Assembly (NCBI GenBank): GCA_031549345.1
Contig: JAVBPY010000006.1
Coordinates: forward strand, 310,001-374,000
Direction of reading: 5' to 3'
DNA from: CASFRF01 sp031549345
Lineage (GTDB): Bacteria; Verrucomicrobiota; Lentisphaeria; Victivallales; Victivallaceae
Length of the DNA stretch: 64,000 nucleotides
Shown here: in pieces, positions 8,063 to 17,129 of the stretch
Layout: each line of letters starts with the position of its first letter
How positions within the stretch are numbered: the first letter of the stretch is position 1
Notes under the pieces: generated by a model
The model's input: only the letters and a program-made list of their open reading frames with translations
Told to the model about the DNA's origin: nothing
Databases searched by the model: none
Program-made: the position numbers and the translations under genes

Positions 8063-10204
8063 ATGAGCCGTATCCGTTTTTCCGCAAAAATGCTCGAAAT
8101 CGATGGTGCGCCAGGGTACTTGAACTCCGGGGAATTCCACTACTTCCGCGTCCCCTCCGCCGACTGGCAAAAACGCATGCGCCTCTTGCGTGAAGCGGGT
8201 GGGAACACGCTAGCCACCTACATCCCGTGGCTGATTCATGAGCCCGTTGAGGGGACGTTTCGTTTCGACGCGGGAGACGGTTTTACCGACATCCGCCGCT
8301 TCCTCGATACCGCCGCCGCGGAGAAACTTATGGTGATCGCCCGTCCCGGCCCCTACCAGTATTCGGAACTTGCCTATGCGGGGCTGCCCGGCTGGCTTTG
8401 CCGGAATTATCCGGAGGTGCTTTCGCTCGACCGGAACGGGAAAACCATGAATTATTTTTCCGTCTCCTATTTGCATCCTTTGTTTTTGGAGAAGGCCGAG
8501 CGGTATTTTCAACAAATTTGCCCGATTCTTGCCGAATATTCCAGCACGCGCGGCGGCCCGGTCGTGATGGTGCAGCCGGATAACGAGCTTGGCGGCATCC
8601 ATACCTGGATGGGCGACTACGACTTTCACCCCGTTACCATGGGCTTCGGGCGCGAGGACGGGCGGTATGCCCGGTATTTGGCCGCGCGTTTCGGCACGGT
8701 GGAAGCGCTGAACCTTCGCTATGGGACCGCACACGGGAATTTCGGCGCCTTTGGTCCCGGCGATCGGCCGAAGGAAGGGACGGCGGCGCTCCTGTGGGCG
8801 CGCGACTACGCGGATTTTTACTGCGGGACCCTCGGCGAATATTTGGAAACATTGATCGGGATGATGACGCGTTGCGGGATCGACGTCCCCTTCTGCCACA
8901 ACGCGGCGAGCCCTTACATGAACACGTGGTTCCGCGAGGCGAAAGCGCGGCTCGGGGATAAACTCCTCCTTGGTTCCGATCACTACTATTCCCTCAGCCA
9001 GACCTGGCCGCAGAACAATCCGACGCCGCAGTACGCGATGCGCTGTTTTCTTTCCAACGAAAAATTGCGCTTGATGGGCAATCCTCCGTGTGTATTCGAA
9101 TTCCCCACGGGGAGTTTTTCCGATTGGCCGTCCGTCAGCGGCGTTGATTTTACCGCATGCGCGCTGATGCACCAGGCGTTCGGCACGCGCGGCCACAACG
9201 GATACATTTTCACCGGTGGGCCGAATGTCCCCGGCACAGGGACAACCTCCGACATTTACGACTACGGAGCTCCCATCGGCGCGGCGGGGGAGATTCGCCC
9301 CACATACCATGCGTTGAAAGCGTTCGGCGCGTTTGTCGCGGCCCGTCCCGAATTGGCCGATTCGGCGCCCGACGCCGATTTCCGTGTTTTGATGCCGTGG
9401 ATCGGGAGCCGGTCCGACTCGCGCTGGGGAACACCGGATGCGCCGGGGGTCTGCGAACCGGGCAAATCGTGGGAAGAATTCAAACAAGGATTGATTTCGA
9501 CAGCTTTCGCCGGGAGCCTTCTTCCGGATCTTGCCGATCCGGATACGGACGCGTACCTGGCGGATTTGTCCACCCCGGTCGTCCTCTGGTGCGACGGTGC
9601 GCTTTCCGCGGGCGCGCAGCGCCGCGCCGTGGAATTCCTGAAGCGCGGCGGGAGCATTCTCTGCGTGCCGATCCTCCCGCGTTACGACGAGGACTACAAC
9701 GAATGTACGACTTTGACCGACTATCTCGGCGGTTGTTCCTCCGGCCCGGGGGTGAGTCCCAAGGCGGGACAGACCCGTTTCAACATAGCGGGCGTGGAGA
9801 ACGTCTTCGGGAACAGTGATTATTATCCGGCCGTGCAAATTCCGGAGGGCGCGGAGATTCTCGGTGTGGAGGCGCTTGGCGGCAGTACCGTCGCATGGCA
9901 GTTTGGCCGTTTTATTTTTCTCGGCATGAGCTGGTCGCACGGAAAAACGGAACAGTCGCAAATGCTCTGCGCATTGCTGGAACGCCTCGGGATGCGTCCG
10001 CGTGTGATCGGCAGCAACGGCTGGGTGCTGACGGTTCTGCGTAAACACCGGAAGGGGGCGACGCTTTTCGTCATGAATCTCGGCAGTTCCCCGCAGACGA
10101 CGACGCTGCGCGTGCGTCCGAACGGCGCGAATGATTTTCAGTCGCTTGCCGTGGAATTGCCGGCGATGACGGTTAAAACATTCGACTTCTTTGCCGGAAG
10201 ATGA
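8063..10204 (+). CDS. GH35-family beta-galactosidase
   Basis: 713 residues. The N-terminal TIM barrel shows GH35 wording: NSGEFHYFRVP, then GGNTLATYIPW, RPGPYQYSELAYAGLPGWL, and VVMVQPDNELGG with the likely acid/base Glu175. FEFPTGSFSDW carries the likely nucleophile Glu346. No signal peptide is visible, so it is probably cytoplasmic and cleaves terminal beta-galactosides. The second half is beta-rich and includes a domain that reads like the trimerisation or glutamine-amidotransferase-like region of other galactosidases. The ATG at 8063 is preferred over that at 8057 because AAGGAA at 8051-8056 is then correctly spaced. Last gene of the operon starting at 6102. Confidence 0.82.
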   Translation: MSRIRFSAKMLEIDGAPGYLNSGEFHYFRVPSADWQKRMRLLREAGGNTLATYIPWLIHEPVEGTFRFDAGDGFTDIRRFLDTAAAEKLMVIARPGPYQYSELAYAGLPGWLCRNYPEVLSLDRNGKTMNYFSVSYLHPLFLEKAERYFQQICPILAEYSSTRGGPVVMVQPDNELGGIHTWMGDYDFHPVTMGFGREDGRYARYLAARFGTVEALNLRYGTAHGNFGAFGPGDRPKEGTAALLWARDYADFYCGTLGEYLETLIGMMTRCGIDVPFCHNAASPYMNTWFREAKARLGDKLLLGSDHYYSLSQTWPQNNPTPQYAMRCFLSNEKLRLMGNPPCVFEFPTGSFSDWPSVSGVDFTACALMHQAFGTRGHNGYIFTGGPNVPGTGTTSDIYDYGAPIGAAGEIRPTYHALKAFGAFVAARPELADSAPDADFRVLMPWIGSRSDSRWGTPDAPGVCEPGKSWEEFKQGLISTAFAGSLLPDLADPDTDAYLADLSTPVVLWCDGALSAGAQRRAVEFLKRGGSILCVPILPRYDEDYNECTTLTDYLGGCSSGPGVSPKAGQTRFNIAGVENVFGNSDYYPAVQIPEGAEILGVEALGGSTVAWQFGRFIFLGMSWSHGKTEQSQMLCALLERLGMRPRVIGSNGWVLTVLRKHRKGATLFVMNLGSSPQTTTLRVRPNGANDFQSLAVELPAMTVKTFDFFAGR

Positions 10205-10214
10205 TCCTCTCAGC

Positions 10215-10243
10215 TTGTATTTAGCGCGGTTTGGCGTTATAGT
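10215..10243 (+). promoter_or_regulatory. Promoter of the hybrid sensor kinase gene
   Basis: TTGTAT (10215-10220) and TATAGT (10238-10243), 17-base spacer. It excludes upstream in-frame start codons for the kinase and fits the ATG at 10296. Confidence 0.6.
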
Positions 10244-10295
10244 ATCAGTTCGCGGATTTATTGGCGCCCTCCGGGGCGTCCGGGAACAATATGCG

Positions 10296-13200
10296 ATGGG
10301 TATCTTTGAAATGAGGGTGCTACATTTTTTTCGGAAAACGGGTGTTTTTGCACTGGTTTTGCTCTTTTGGAGTGTTCTGCCGGTTAGCGTGGAAGCCGCT
10401 CCCCGGCGGGATCTGCCGGCCAAGAGGGTGCTTCTCCTGCACACCGATCAGGAGAACTTTGTGGACAGCACGCTCCGCAATTCGCGCGATGCAATCATGG
10501 CGCGTCTTTCCTATTTCCCCGATTTTGTTTATTTCAAGCTGGACCTCAACCACTCGCTGAATCCGGCGGACTGGACGGAAATTTATTCGGCGGTTCGCCC
10601 CTTGATTCAGCGTGGCGAGTTCGACATGATTCTTACGCGCGGCGACGATGCGCTGGGTTTTCTGCTGGACCGGACCGGAGACATTCCGCCGCAGACGGCG
10701 GTTGTCGCGTATGGGGTTGAAAAAGATCCCGGCCCCCTCCGGGAACGTTTCGCCAATCTTGCCATCCTGACCCAGGAAAGCGATGTCCTTAAAAATGTGG
10801 AGGCGGGAGTTCTGCTTTTCGGCAAGGGGGCCCAGGCGATTCTCGTCGCGGACGATTCCCCGGAAAGCCAGGCGCTCCTGGAAAACGCCCGCCGGAAGCT
10901 CAAAGGTTATTCCGATGCCGGGATCGAGTATCTCGACGGAAGCCGTTTTCACTCCTCGGCGGAGCTTCTGGCGCACTTGAAGAATCGCCCGCCGAAGACC
11001 TTTGTCGTATTCGTTTCCTGGCGTGGCATGAGGAACGATACCTATTTTTCGCGGCAGACCTTTTATTCCGACTTCATGCATGAAACGAACATGCCGTTTT
11101 TCGTTTGCAACGATGTGATGCTCGGCCGGGGGGCGCTCGGCGGTTATCTTTCCGATTCCGCCTGGCATGCGAAAGCGCTTATGCAGCTTATCGGGGAGGT
11201 TTTCGAGAAGGGTTCCGCCGTGGACATCGCGACGCGGAGCGGCCGTGTTTCCGCCATTTTCGATTATGCGGAAATCCAACGTTGGGGACTGGATCCGGGG
11301 CGGCTCCCCGGCGATGTTGCGTTGATTCGGCGCCCGGCGGCCTACGGCGGACTGGATCTCCGGCTTGTCTACGGGACGCTCGGCTTCATCGGCGTGGTCG
11401 TTGCCTGCCTGACGTTTTCCTTGATCATGTTCGTCCGCCTCAAACGCTCCACGCGGCGAAACAATGCAATCCTTGCGGCGGTTCCGGCCACGTTGTTCGC
11501 CTGCGATGCGCAGGGGAAATTTCTCTTTAAGCATTTTTCACGCTACACAACGCGCCTTGCCACGCTGCTGGGGGATGCGCTTTCCGTGGATGCTTCCAGT
11601 GCCCCGGACTCCTTCAAGGGGCGGATTCTCTCCTCGATCCGGGAGGTTCTGGAGCGGGGTAACGAGGCCGTCGCGGATTGCGACTTGAAGACGGAACACC
11701 ACAGTTGCCACTTTGTGCGCCTGGACGAGGAACTTTTCGGAACAGGGGCGGTACTCGGCGTCGCGCTGGATACCACGGCACTGGAAAAGTTGCGCCGCGA
11801 ATCCAATGCGCGCTCGGAGGAATACCGCCTGACATTGCACTCCATCGGCGACGCGGTTATCGTAACCGACGGAGAGGGGCGCATTACGCTGATGAACTTC
11901 ACCGCCGAACAGCTGACCGGATACGCGTTTCACGAGGTGCGGGGGCGCGAGCTGGACGATATTTTCAAAATCGTCAATTACCAGACCCAGCAGCCCGTCG
12001 AATCCCTGGTGGAAAAAGTGCTGACCACCGGACAGACCGTCGAACTTGCGAACCACACCGATTTGATCAACAAGAATGGTTCGCGCTACCATATTTCCGA
12101 CAGCGCCGCTCCGGTGCGGAATACGGATGGCGAAATCGTGGGCGCGGTGCTTGTTTTCCGCGATGTAACGCAGGAGTACCAGCTCAAGGAGCAGATTCGG
12201 CGCGATTATATTTTGATGAACAAAGCCTCCGGGATCGCCAAAATCGGCTATTTCGCCGGGGAACGCCTTTCCGACCGTCTTCTGCGCAATGTTGCAAATG
12301 AAAAACTCTGGGGCTGGCGCGACGGCAACCCGCTCTCGCCGGAGGAATGGGTTTTCCGCGATGACCAGGAGGCGTTCCTGACGCAGTGGAATCAAATCCG
12401 CGCGGGAAAGATCTCCGAAATGGATGTGGAATACCGTTCCAACTTTGAAGGACGGATGCGTTATTTTACCATGCACATCCTCCAGGATGACGAGTCGCCG
12501 AACAGCAGCATGGTGCACGGTTTCGTTCAGGAGATCACCGAACGGCGGGAACGGGATATCGCGGTGCAGAACTCGCTCCGGCTCAAGGAAAGCGTGTTCG
12601 ACACAGTCTTCGTCTCCTTCTTTGCCAAGGATTTGACCGACGGCGGGCGCTTTATGGACGTGAACGACAACTTCTGCCGTTATGTGAATTTTCCGCGGGA
12701 GAAAATCATCGGGCACACGGCGCTCGAGCTCTTTCCCCGCGCCATTGCCGAAACAATGGATATGGAGGACAGAAGTGTTGCGCAACTTGGCGAAAGCCGG
12801 GAGTTCATTCGTGAGTTCTTTCCGGGGACGGACGGCAAACCGCGGTATGTGCGGACCAGCAAGAACGTCTACACCAATGCGAACGGACATCGCATCATGA
12901 TGGGTGTAATGCTCGATGTTTCCGAAATGTTCCAAAAACAGCATGAATTGGAAGAAGCGATGCAGGCGGCGGAGGCCGCGTCCCGCGCCAAGAGCACATT
13001 CCTGGCCACGATGAGCCACGAAATCCGGACGCCGTTGAATGCCGTGATCGGTTTCAGCGAGCTTCTCAAGGGGCGCGATCTTTCACAGGAAGACCGCGAA
13101 GAATACGTCCGGAACATCAATCACGGCGGGAATGCGCTTTTGCGCCTGATCAACGATATTCTGGATCTTTCGAAGCTGGAGGCCGACCAGATGGCGATTG

Positions 13201-14090
13201 CTCCGGTCAAGTGTGATTTCAGCGCGTTCCTGCGCGAGATGCATTCGATTTTCATCAGCCTTGCCAAGAGCAAGTGCATCGATTTTTCGATCGAGATTCC
13301 GGACGATCTGCCGTTGATGCTGCTGGATGAGTCGCGTTTGCGGCAGGTGCTCTTGAACATTATCGGCAACGCAATCAAGTTTACCGATCACGGCTTTGTC
13401 CGTGTCCTGGTGGAGTTTACGCCGGAATCCGCAGAAAAGGGGGTGCTGGAAGTGCGAGTGATGGACAGCGGCGTCGGCATTTCGCCGGAGTTCAAGGAGA
13501 AGATTTTCAACCCCTTCATGCAGGACAGCCGCATTCGCGGTGTCCGTGCTTATTCCGGTACGGGATTGGGGCTTTCCATCGCCAAGCGCCTGATCGGTTG
13601 TATGGGTGGAGAACTCTCCTACGAAAGCGAGCTCCTGCGGGGGACCACATTCCTTATCCGGCTCCCCTCCGTCGCCTGCGAGGCGCGCACGGCAAAGCCG
13701 GTGCTCTCGGAAGCAAAAAATTTCAGCGGCGGAGCCTTCCGCCGGGCACTTCTGGTGGATGATGTCGGCATTAACCTCAAGGTTCTCGGCGCGCATCCGC
13801 GCAAGTTCAATATGGAATGCTTCTGTGCCTCCTCCGGGGCGGAAGCGCTGGAGATTCTGGAACGCGAAACGCCGGACATCATTTTTTCGGACGTTTGGAT
13901 GCCGGAGATGAACGGCGCGGAACTTGCGGCGGCTATACGGCAGATTCCGCGTTTCAAAGATATTCCGATTGTGGCCCTGACGGCCGACTCGGAGTCCAGG
14001 ACGAAATTCGACGTATCCTTTTTTACTGAAATTCTTCTCAAACCATTGACTTCGGAAGCCCTTGAGGCTGTGCTGAACAAATTGAGTTAA
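10296..14090 (+). CDS. Hybrid sensor histidine kinase with periplasmic binding-protein-like sensor, PAS domains and receiver
   Basis: 1264 residues. Order: a signal or first membrane segment (FALVLLFWSVLPVSVEA); a periplasmic region of about 300 residues resembling an ABC substrate-binding domain (RVLLLHTDQENFVDSTLRNS start); a transmembrane helix near 360-382; about four PAS-like modules between 395 and 880 (one with GDAVIVTDGEGRITLMN); HisKA with SHEIRTP (His908); HATPase with NAIKFTDHG, DSGVGISPEF and GTGLGLSIAKRL; then a receiver with the DD pair 1155-1156 and phospho-acceptor Asp1199 (SDVWMPEMNG). No separate response regulator lies next to it, so its partner is unknown. The start is chosen from the promoter at 10215-10243; ATG 10311 is also possible. 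Confidence 0.88.
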   Translation: MGIFEMRVLHFFRKTGVFALVLLFWSVLPVSVEAAPRRDLPAKRVLLLHTDQENFVDSTLRNSRDAIMARLSYFPDFVYFKLDLNHSLNPADWTEIYSAVRPLIQRGEFDMILTRGDDALGFLLDRTGDIPPQTAVVAYGVEKDPGPLRERFANLAILTQESDVLKNVEAGVLLFGKGAQAILVADDSPESQALLENARRKLKGYSDAGIEYLDGSRFHSSAELLAHLKNRPPKTFVVFVSWRGMRNDTYFSRQTFYSDFMHETNMPFFVCNDVMLGRGALGGYLSDSAWHAKALMQLIGEVFEKGSAVDIATRSGRVSAIFDYAEIQRWGLDPGRLPGDVALIRRPAAYGGLDLRLVYGTLGFIGVVVACLTFSLIMFVRLKRSTRRNNAILAAVPATLFACDAQGKFLFKHFSRYTTRLATLLGDALSVDASSAPDSFKGRILSSIREVLERGNEAVADCDLKTEHHSCHFVRLDEELFGTGAVLGVALDTTALEKLRRESNARSEEYRLTLHSIGDAVIVTDGEGRITLMNFTAEQLTGYAFHEVRGRELDDIFKIVNYQTQQPVESLVEKVLTTGQTVELANHTDLINKNGSRYHISDSAAPVRNTDGEIVGAVLVFRDVTQEYQLKEQIRRDYILMNKASGIAKIGYFAGERLSDRLLRNVANEKLWGWRDGNPLSPEEWVFRDDQEAFLTQWNQIRAGKISEMDVEYRSNFEGRMRYFTMHILQDDESPNSSMVHGFVQEITERRERDIAVQNSLRLKESVFDTVFVSFFAKDLTDGGRFMDVNDNFCRYVNFPREKIIGHTALELFPRAIAETMDMEDRSVAQLGESREFIREFFPGTDGKPRYVRTSKNVYTNANGHRIMMGVMLDVSEMFQKQHELEEAMQAAEAASRAKSTFLATMSHEIRTPLNAVIGFSELLKGRDLSQEDREEYVRNINHGGNALLRLINDILDLSKLEADQMAIAPVKCDFSAFLREMHSIFISLAKSKCIDFSIEIPDDLPLMLLDESRLRQVLLNIIGNAIKFTDHGFVRVLVEFTPESAEKGVLEVRVMDSGVGISPEFKEKIFNPFMQDSRIRGVRAYSGTGLGLSIAKRLIGCMGGELSYESELLRGTTFLIRLPSVACEARTAKPVLSEAKNFSGGAFRRALLVDDVGINLKVLGAHPRKFNMECFCASSGAEALEILERETPDIIFSDVWMPEMNGAELAAAIRQIPRFKDIPIVALTADSESRTKFDVSFFTEILLKPLTSEALEAVLNKLS

Positions 14091-14107
14091 GCATTTATTT
14101 CCCCCTA

Positions 14108-14128
14108 TTTCCCTCAAAAGAAGGGAAA
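14108..14128 (+). terminator. Weak hairpin after the hybrid kinase gene
   Basis: TTTCCCT pairs with AGGGAAA around a 7-base loop. Only a short T-run follows, so termination here is uncertain. The remaining bases to 14253 hold the promoter of the next small gene. Confidence 0.35.
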
Positions 14129-14173
14129 ACTTTAAAAAAAACGTATTTTTTGGGGAAAATGCGGAAAAAATGC

Positions 14174-14202
14174 TTGGAATTTGCAAAAAGGTGCGTTATA
14201 CT
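14174..14202 (+). promoter_or_regulatory. Promoter of the 58-residue protein gene
   Basis: TTGGAA (14174-14179) and TATACT (14197-14202) with a 17-base spacer, followed by a leader of about 45 bases. Confidence 0.6.
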
Positions 14203-14253
14203 ATCCCCAGGTTCAACATTACAACCTCAACTCGAACGCAAGGGGAGAAAAAG

Positions 14254-14430
14254 ATGAAACACAGTTTTTATGATGTGAAGGCCAAGGCGAAGGTTGATGC
14301 CGAAGTTACCGACTTTGTCACGTTCGGAGAAGGCGGCCGTAAACGCTATGCGTTCAAAGGCAAGACCAAGGACGGCCGCGCACTCACCGCGCTGGTTTCC
14401 AAAGAAGTGTGGGAAAAGGCCAAGAAGTAA
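14254..14430 (+). CDS. Small basic conserved-looking protein, 58 residues
   Basis: Starts MKHSFYDVKAKAKVDAEVTD and is rich in Lys, Gly and beta-branched residues, with GGRKRYAFKGKTKDGRALTAL in the middle. This reads like a small beta-barrel or OB-like fold rather than a membrane protein. The start is fixed by AAGGGGAGAAAAAG just upstream. It has a private promoter (14174-14202) and a private intrinsic terminator (14455-14491), so it is an independent monocistronic gene, probably well expressed. No known family is recognised; a nucleic-acid-binding or general housekeeping role is possible only by analogy. Confidence 0.72.
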   Translation: MKHSFYDVKAKAKVDAEVTDFVTFGEGGRKRYAFKGKTKDGRALTALVSKEVWEKAKK

Positions 14431-14454
14431 TTCGCCTCTGTCCCTTTTCTGAAG

Positions 14455-14491
14455 CGGTCCGCGCCGGAATCCGGTTGCGGGCCGTTTTTTT
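14455..14491 (+). terminator. Intrinsic terminator of the 58-residue protein gene
   Basis: CGGTCCGC (14455-14462) pairs with GCGGGCCG (14477-14484), followed by seven T residues. Confidence 0.75.
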
Positions 14492-14505
14492 AATCCGGAG
14501 CGTAT

Positions 14506-14598
14506 ATGTCAAAAATATTTCCAATTTTATTATTCATTGCGCTTTGGGGGCTCATGGGCGGATGTTGCCGCGGCGGAGCGCCGATTCTATTCGGTTGA
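14506..14598 (+). CDS. Possible 30-residue lipoprotein-like peptide
   Basis: Reading from the ATG at 14506 gives MSKIFPILLFIALWGLMGGC followed by CRGGAPILFG and a TGA at 14596-14598. GGAG at 14497-14500 is spaced correctly. The hydrophobic core followed by MGGC resembles a short lipoprotein signal, as in entericidin-type peptides. Against it: it directly follows a terminator, no promoter is evident, and a MITE-like repeat starts 5 bases after the stop. It may be a gene remnant. Confidence 0.3.
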   Translation: MSKIFPILLFIALWGLMGGCCRGGAPILFG

Positions 14599-14603
14599 TT
14601 TTA

Positions 14604-14681
14604 TACCAATTCGCAATCATAAAGCCAATGAGCGCTTTGGTTTTGCGGGCGGGTTGCTAACCTTTGGATTACTTATTGGTA
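14604..14681. mobile_element. MITE-like element, copy A (78 bp)
   Basis: Ends are TACCAAT (14604-14610) and ATTGGTA (14675-14681), flanked on both sides by TTA (14601-14603 and 14682-14684) as a target duplication. It shares TACCAATTCGCAATCATAAAGC at the left and GCTAACCTTTGGATTACTTA at the right with copies B and C. It encodes nothing and lies just upstream of the antiporter gene. Confidence 0.75.
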
Positions 14682-14703
14682 TTAGAAGAAAAGAGAACGG
14701 AAT

Positions 14704-15873
14704 ATGTTGAGCAGTTTGGCGTATGTTTTTTTGTTCGGGCTTGCTGCTTCCTTTCTCTTCACGCGCTTAAGGCTGCCGAGTTTATTGGGGATGTTGCTGA
14801 TCGGCATCCTGCTTGGTCCGCATGTTCTGAATCTGCTGGACGGTTCGATTTTATCCATCTCCGGCGATCTGCGGCAGGCGGCGCTGGTGATTATCCTGGC
14901 CCGCGTCGGGTTGTCGCTGGACATTGCCGATTTAAAGAAAGTGGGGCGTCCGGCGCTGCTGATGTGCTGGGTCCCGGCGACATTTGAAATCGCGGGCGTG
15001 ATGCTTTTCGGCACGATGCTTTTGAATATTTCATTGCTGGAAGCCGCCATCATGGGCAGTGTTCTGGCCGCTGTTTCCCCGGCGGTCGTCGTACCGCGCA
15101 TGCTCGGTTTGATGGAGCGCGGTTACGGGAAGAAGAAGAGCATTCCCCAGCTTGTTATGGCTGGCGCTTCGGTCGATGATGTATACGTGATCGTTCTTTT
15201 CACTTCGTTTCTCTCCATGGCGACCGGAAAAGGCGTCTCCCCGGCGGCGATCATGCATCTTCCCCTTGCTATTTTTTCCGGCGTTGTTTCGGGCATTGCT
15301 GCGGGCTGGGCGATGGTTTGGTACTTCAAGAAATACCACATCCGCGACTCGGTAAAGGTAATTGTTTTGTTGAGTGTCGCATTTTTATTTCTCGCTTTCG
15401 AACAACGCAATATTGTGCCGTTTTCCGGTCTTCTCGGCATTATGTGCATTGGGTTGGTCATTCTGAAGCGTCATGAAGAATTGGCGAAACGACTGGCGGG
15501 AAAATTTTCCAAGCTTTGGATCGGCGCGGAGATTCTCCTTTTCGTTCTGGTGGGGGCGGCTGTGGACATCAAGTACGCCGCCGCCGCGGGCGGGGCGATT
15601 CTTGCGGTTATTCTTCTGGCATTGTCGCTGCGGATGGCCGGGGTTTATTGCTCTTTGCTGAAAACCGCTTTGTCGCAACGGGAGCGCCTTTTTTGCATGC
15701 TCGCTTATATTCCCAAGGCCACGGTTCAGGCGGCGATCGGCGCTATTCCTCTGGGAATGGGGTTGCCGTGCGGAAAAATGGTTTTAACAATGGCGGTCCT
15801 CTCCATCCTCCTGACCGCTCCGCTCGGCGCGCTGGCCGTTGACCTGACATACAAAAAATTGCTTTCGCGCTAA
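14704..15873 (+). CDS. Cation:proton antiporter family membrane protein (CPA2/Na+/H+ exchanger type)
   Basis: 389 residues with 11 to 13 hydrophobic helices. The start FLFTRLRLPSLLGMLLIGILLGP is the typical first hairpin of the Na+/H+ exchanger (CPA) superfamily. LAAVSPAVVVPRMLGLM matches the partially unwound TM4 region, and GASVDDVYVIVLF carries the acidic residues (DD) of TM5 used for ion and proton binding. It would exchange Na+ or K+ for protons across the inner membrane. There is no TrkA-N or cytosolic C-terminal domain. Ion specificity cannot be told. The MITE-like copy A ends 22 bases before the start. Confidence 0.82.
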   Translation: MLSSLAYVFLFGLAASFLFTRLRLPSLLGMLLIGILLGPHVLNLLDGSILSISGDLRQAALVIILARVGLSLDIADLKKVGRPALLMCWVPATFEIAGVMLFGTMLLNISLLEAAIMGSVLAAVSPAVVVPRMLGLMERGYGKKKSIPQLVMAGASVDDVYVIVLFTSFLSMATGKGVSPAAIMHLPLAIFSGVVSGIAAGWAMVWYFKKYHIRDSVKVIVLLSVAFLFLAFEQRNIVPFSGLLGIMCIGLVILKRHEELAKRLAGKFSKLWIGAEILLFVLVGAAVDIKYAAAAGGAILAVILLALSLRMAGVYCSLLKTALSQRERLFCMLAYIPKATVQAAIGAIPLGMGLPCGKMVLTMAVLSILLTAPLGALAVDLTYKKLLSR

Positions 15874-15931
15874 TTGGAAGGGCGCGTCTGAGCAATGGGA
15901 ATGTTTCGCACTGATTTTCCCGTGGGCGGAT

Positions 15932-16597
15932 TCACACACCGGTTGCAGCGCTTTTCTTTTTTTCCGGGTGCAGAAACAGGAAGGCAAATGCCGCTACGGC
16001 AGCTCCGGTAAAGTTCGCCAGAATAGTCAGCCAGGAGTTGCCCCACGGGGTCAGCCGCATGCCGGCCAGCCCGACCTCCACTGCCGGATTGAACGCACCG
16101 GAACAAACCGCCCCGCCGACTGCGAATGCTCCGGCCATAACTGTGCCGCCGATGGCCAGCCCGAAATAGGCATTTCCGGCGGTAGACTCCAGCGTCGCCA
16201 CGGAAAGAACAACGAAAGCCAGCGCGAACGTGAACAAAAATTCAGCCAGTAAAAGATCGTGAATCCGGAAATTGAAGGGCGGCACCGGGGGCGACGCCAC
16301 ATGCCGGAACTCCATGACCGCCAGTGCCGCGACTGCGCCTCCCGCCACCTGGGCGATCATGTAGGGAAAGACGTCGCGTTTCGGCATTGCGCCCCGGATG
16401 AAAACCGCCAGTGTGACGGCCGGATTGTAGTGCGCGCCGGAAACCGCCCCGCCTGCATAGATCATCACCATCAGGATTGTGCCGATAGCCAGCGGCGCGA
16501 TAGTACCGGGATTTCCAAGCGTGAGTGTGGAACCGATGGTCAAAACCAGGAAAAAAGAACCGATAAACTCAACCAAATACTTGCGCAAGCCGTTCAT
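15932..16597 (-). CDS. MIP-family channel (aquaporin-like) with a valine after the second NPA box
   Basis: 221 residues, six membrane helices. The two half-helix boxes are present: GAHYNPAVTL (NPA at 58-60) and GAFNPAVEVG (NPA at 170-172). In ordinary aquaporins and GlpF the residue right after the second NPA is the arginine of the aromatic/Arg selectivity filter; here it is Val173. The pore may therefore pass solutes other than water or glycerol. The start ATG at 16597 has AAGGGGGATT upstream; a longer frame to 16675 runs into repeat DNA. Convergent with the antiporter gene. MITE-like copy C lies 66 bases upstream of the start. Confidence 0.85.
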   Translation of the reverse strand: MNGLRKYLVEFIGSFFLVLTIGSTLTLGNPGTIAPLAIGTILMVMIYAGGAVSGAHYNPAVTLAVFIRGAMPKRDVFPYMIAQVAGGAVAALAVMEFRHVASPPVPPFNFRIHDLLLAEFLFTFALAFVVLSVATLESTAGNAYFGLAIGGTVMAGAFAVGGAVCSGAFNPAVEVGLAGMRLTPWGNSWLTILANFTGAAVAAFAFLFLHPEKKKSAATGV

Positions 16598-16662
16598 AAT
16601 AATCCCCCTTCTGTATTGGGGAGAGAGCACATTATGCACCCATCTTCCCGTGTTCGGATTAA

Positions 16663-16728
16663 TACTGATCCGCACTCATAAAGCCGATACCCGCGGCGGG
16701 TTACTAACCTTTGGATTGCTCATTGGTA
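16663..16728. mobile_element. MITE-like element, copy C (66 bp)
   Basis: Right end ATTGGTA (16722-16728); the left end has decayed to TACTGAT (16663-16669). Flanked by TAA on both sides (16660-16662 and 16729-16731). Shares CATAAAGC and GGTTACTAACCTTTGGAT with the other copies. Confidence 0.7.
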
Positions 16729-16731
16729 TAA

Positions 16732-17070
16732 ATGGCCAGGGAACCGATTTTCCGACACGTTCCCGATAATATCGCGGAGTATGTATAAGCGTTCATTGCG
16801 TAAACAAGAGAAATTTGATTGTGCCTGCAAGATAAAAGTATACAACAAAAAAATTTTAAAATCAAGCAAGGAAAGACGAAAATTGCAAAAAATTCTCACA
16901 GGCAGCTCAAAAAAACATGCTTTGCATAGCTGCGGAATCCAGATCGCATGCCAGCATGCATCCATTGATCGCCCGGACGGATGCTTCTTGCGATGAACAG
17001 CTTTGGCTCGCCGTATGATGGGCAATTCCGGCAAACAATGTTCCAAGGAGCGATTTTTCATGAGTTACCC
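16732..17070. other. AT-rich intergenic region, no supported gene
   Basis: An open frame of 71 codons at 16781-16996 has no good ribosome binding site and a Lys/Cys-rich composition unlike the neighbours. A GCATGC-CA-GCATGC direct repeat lies around 16946-16959. I see no convincing gene or RNA. Confidence 0.5.
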
Positions 17071-17110
17071 TTGACAACAGCGTGGTTTGATGTTATAATT
17101 GTTCTATAAC
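17071..17110 (+). promoter_or_regulatory. Consensus promoter with an overlapping dyad operator for the GntR gene
   Basis: TTGACA (17071-17076), 17-base spacer, TATAAT (17094-17099). An inverted repeat GTTATA-N7-TATAAC (17092-17110) covers the -10 box and the start point, a good candidate for GntR autorepression. Confidence 0.72.
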
Positions 17111-17129
17111 ACAAGACAAGGGAGCTGCT

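Noticed and set aside
8210..10444. 744-codon minus-strand open frame opposite the GH35 gene
   Set aside because: The plus strand carries clear GH35 motifs in the right order; the minus frame has no recognisable domain.
16781..16996. 71-codon plus-strand open frame
   Set aside because: No ribosome site, atypical Lys/Cys content, AT-rich context.
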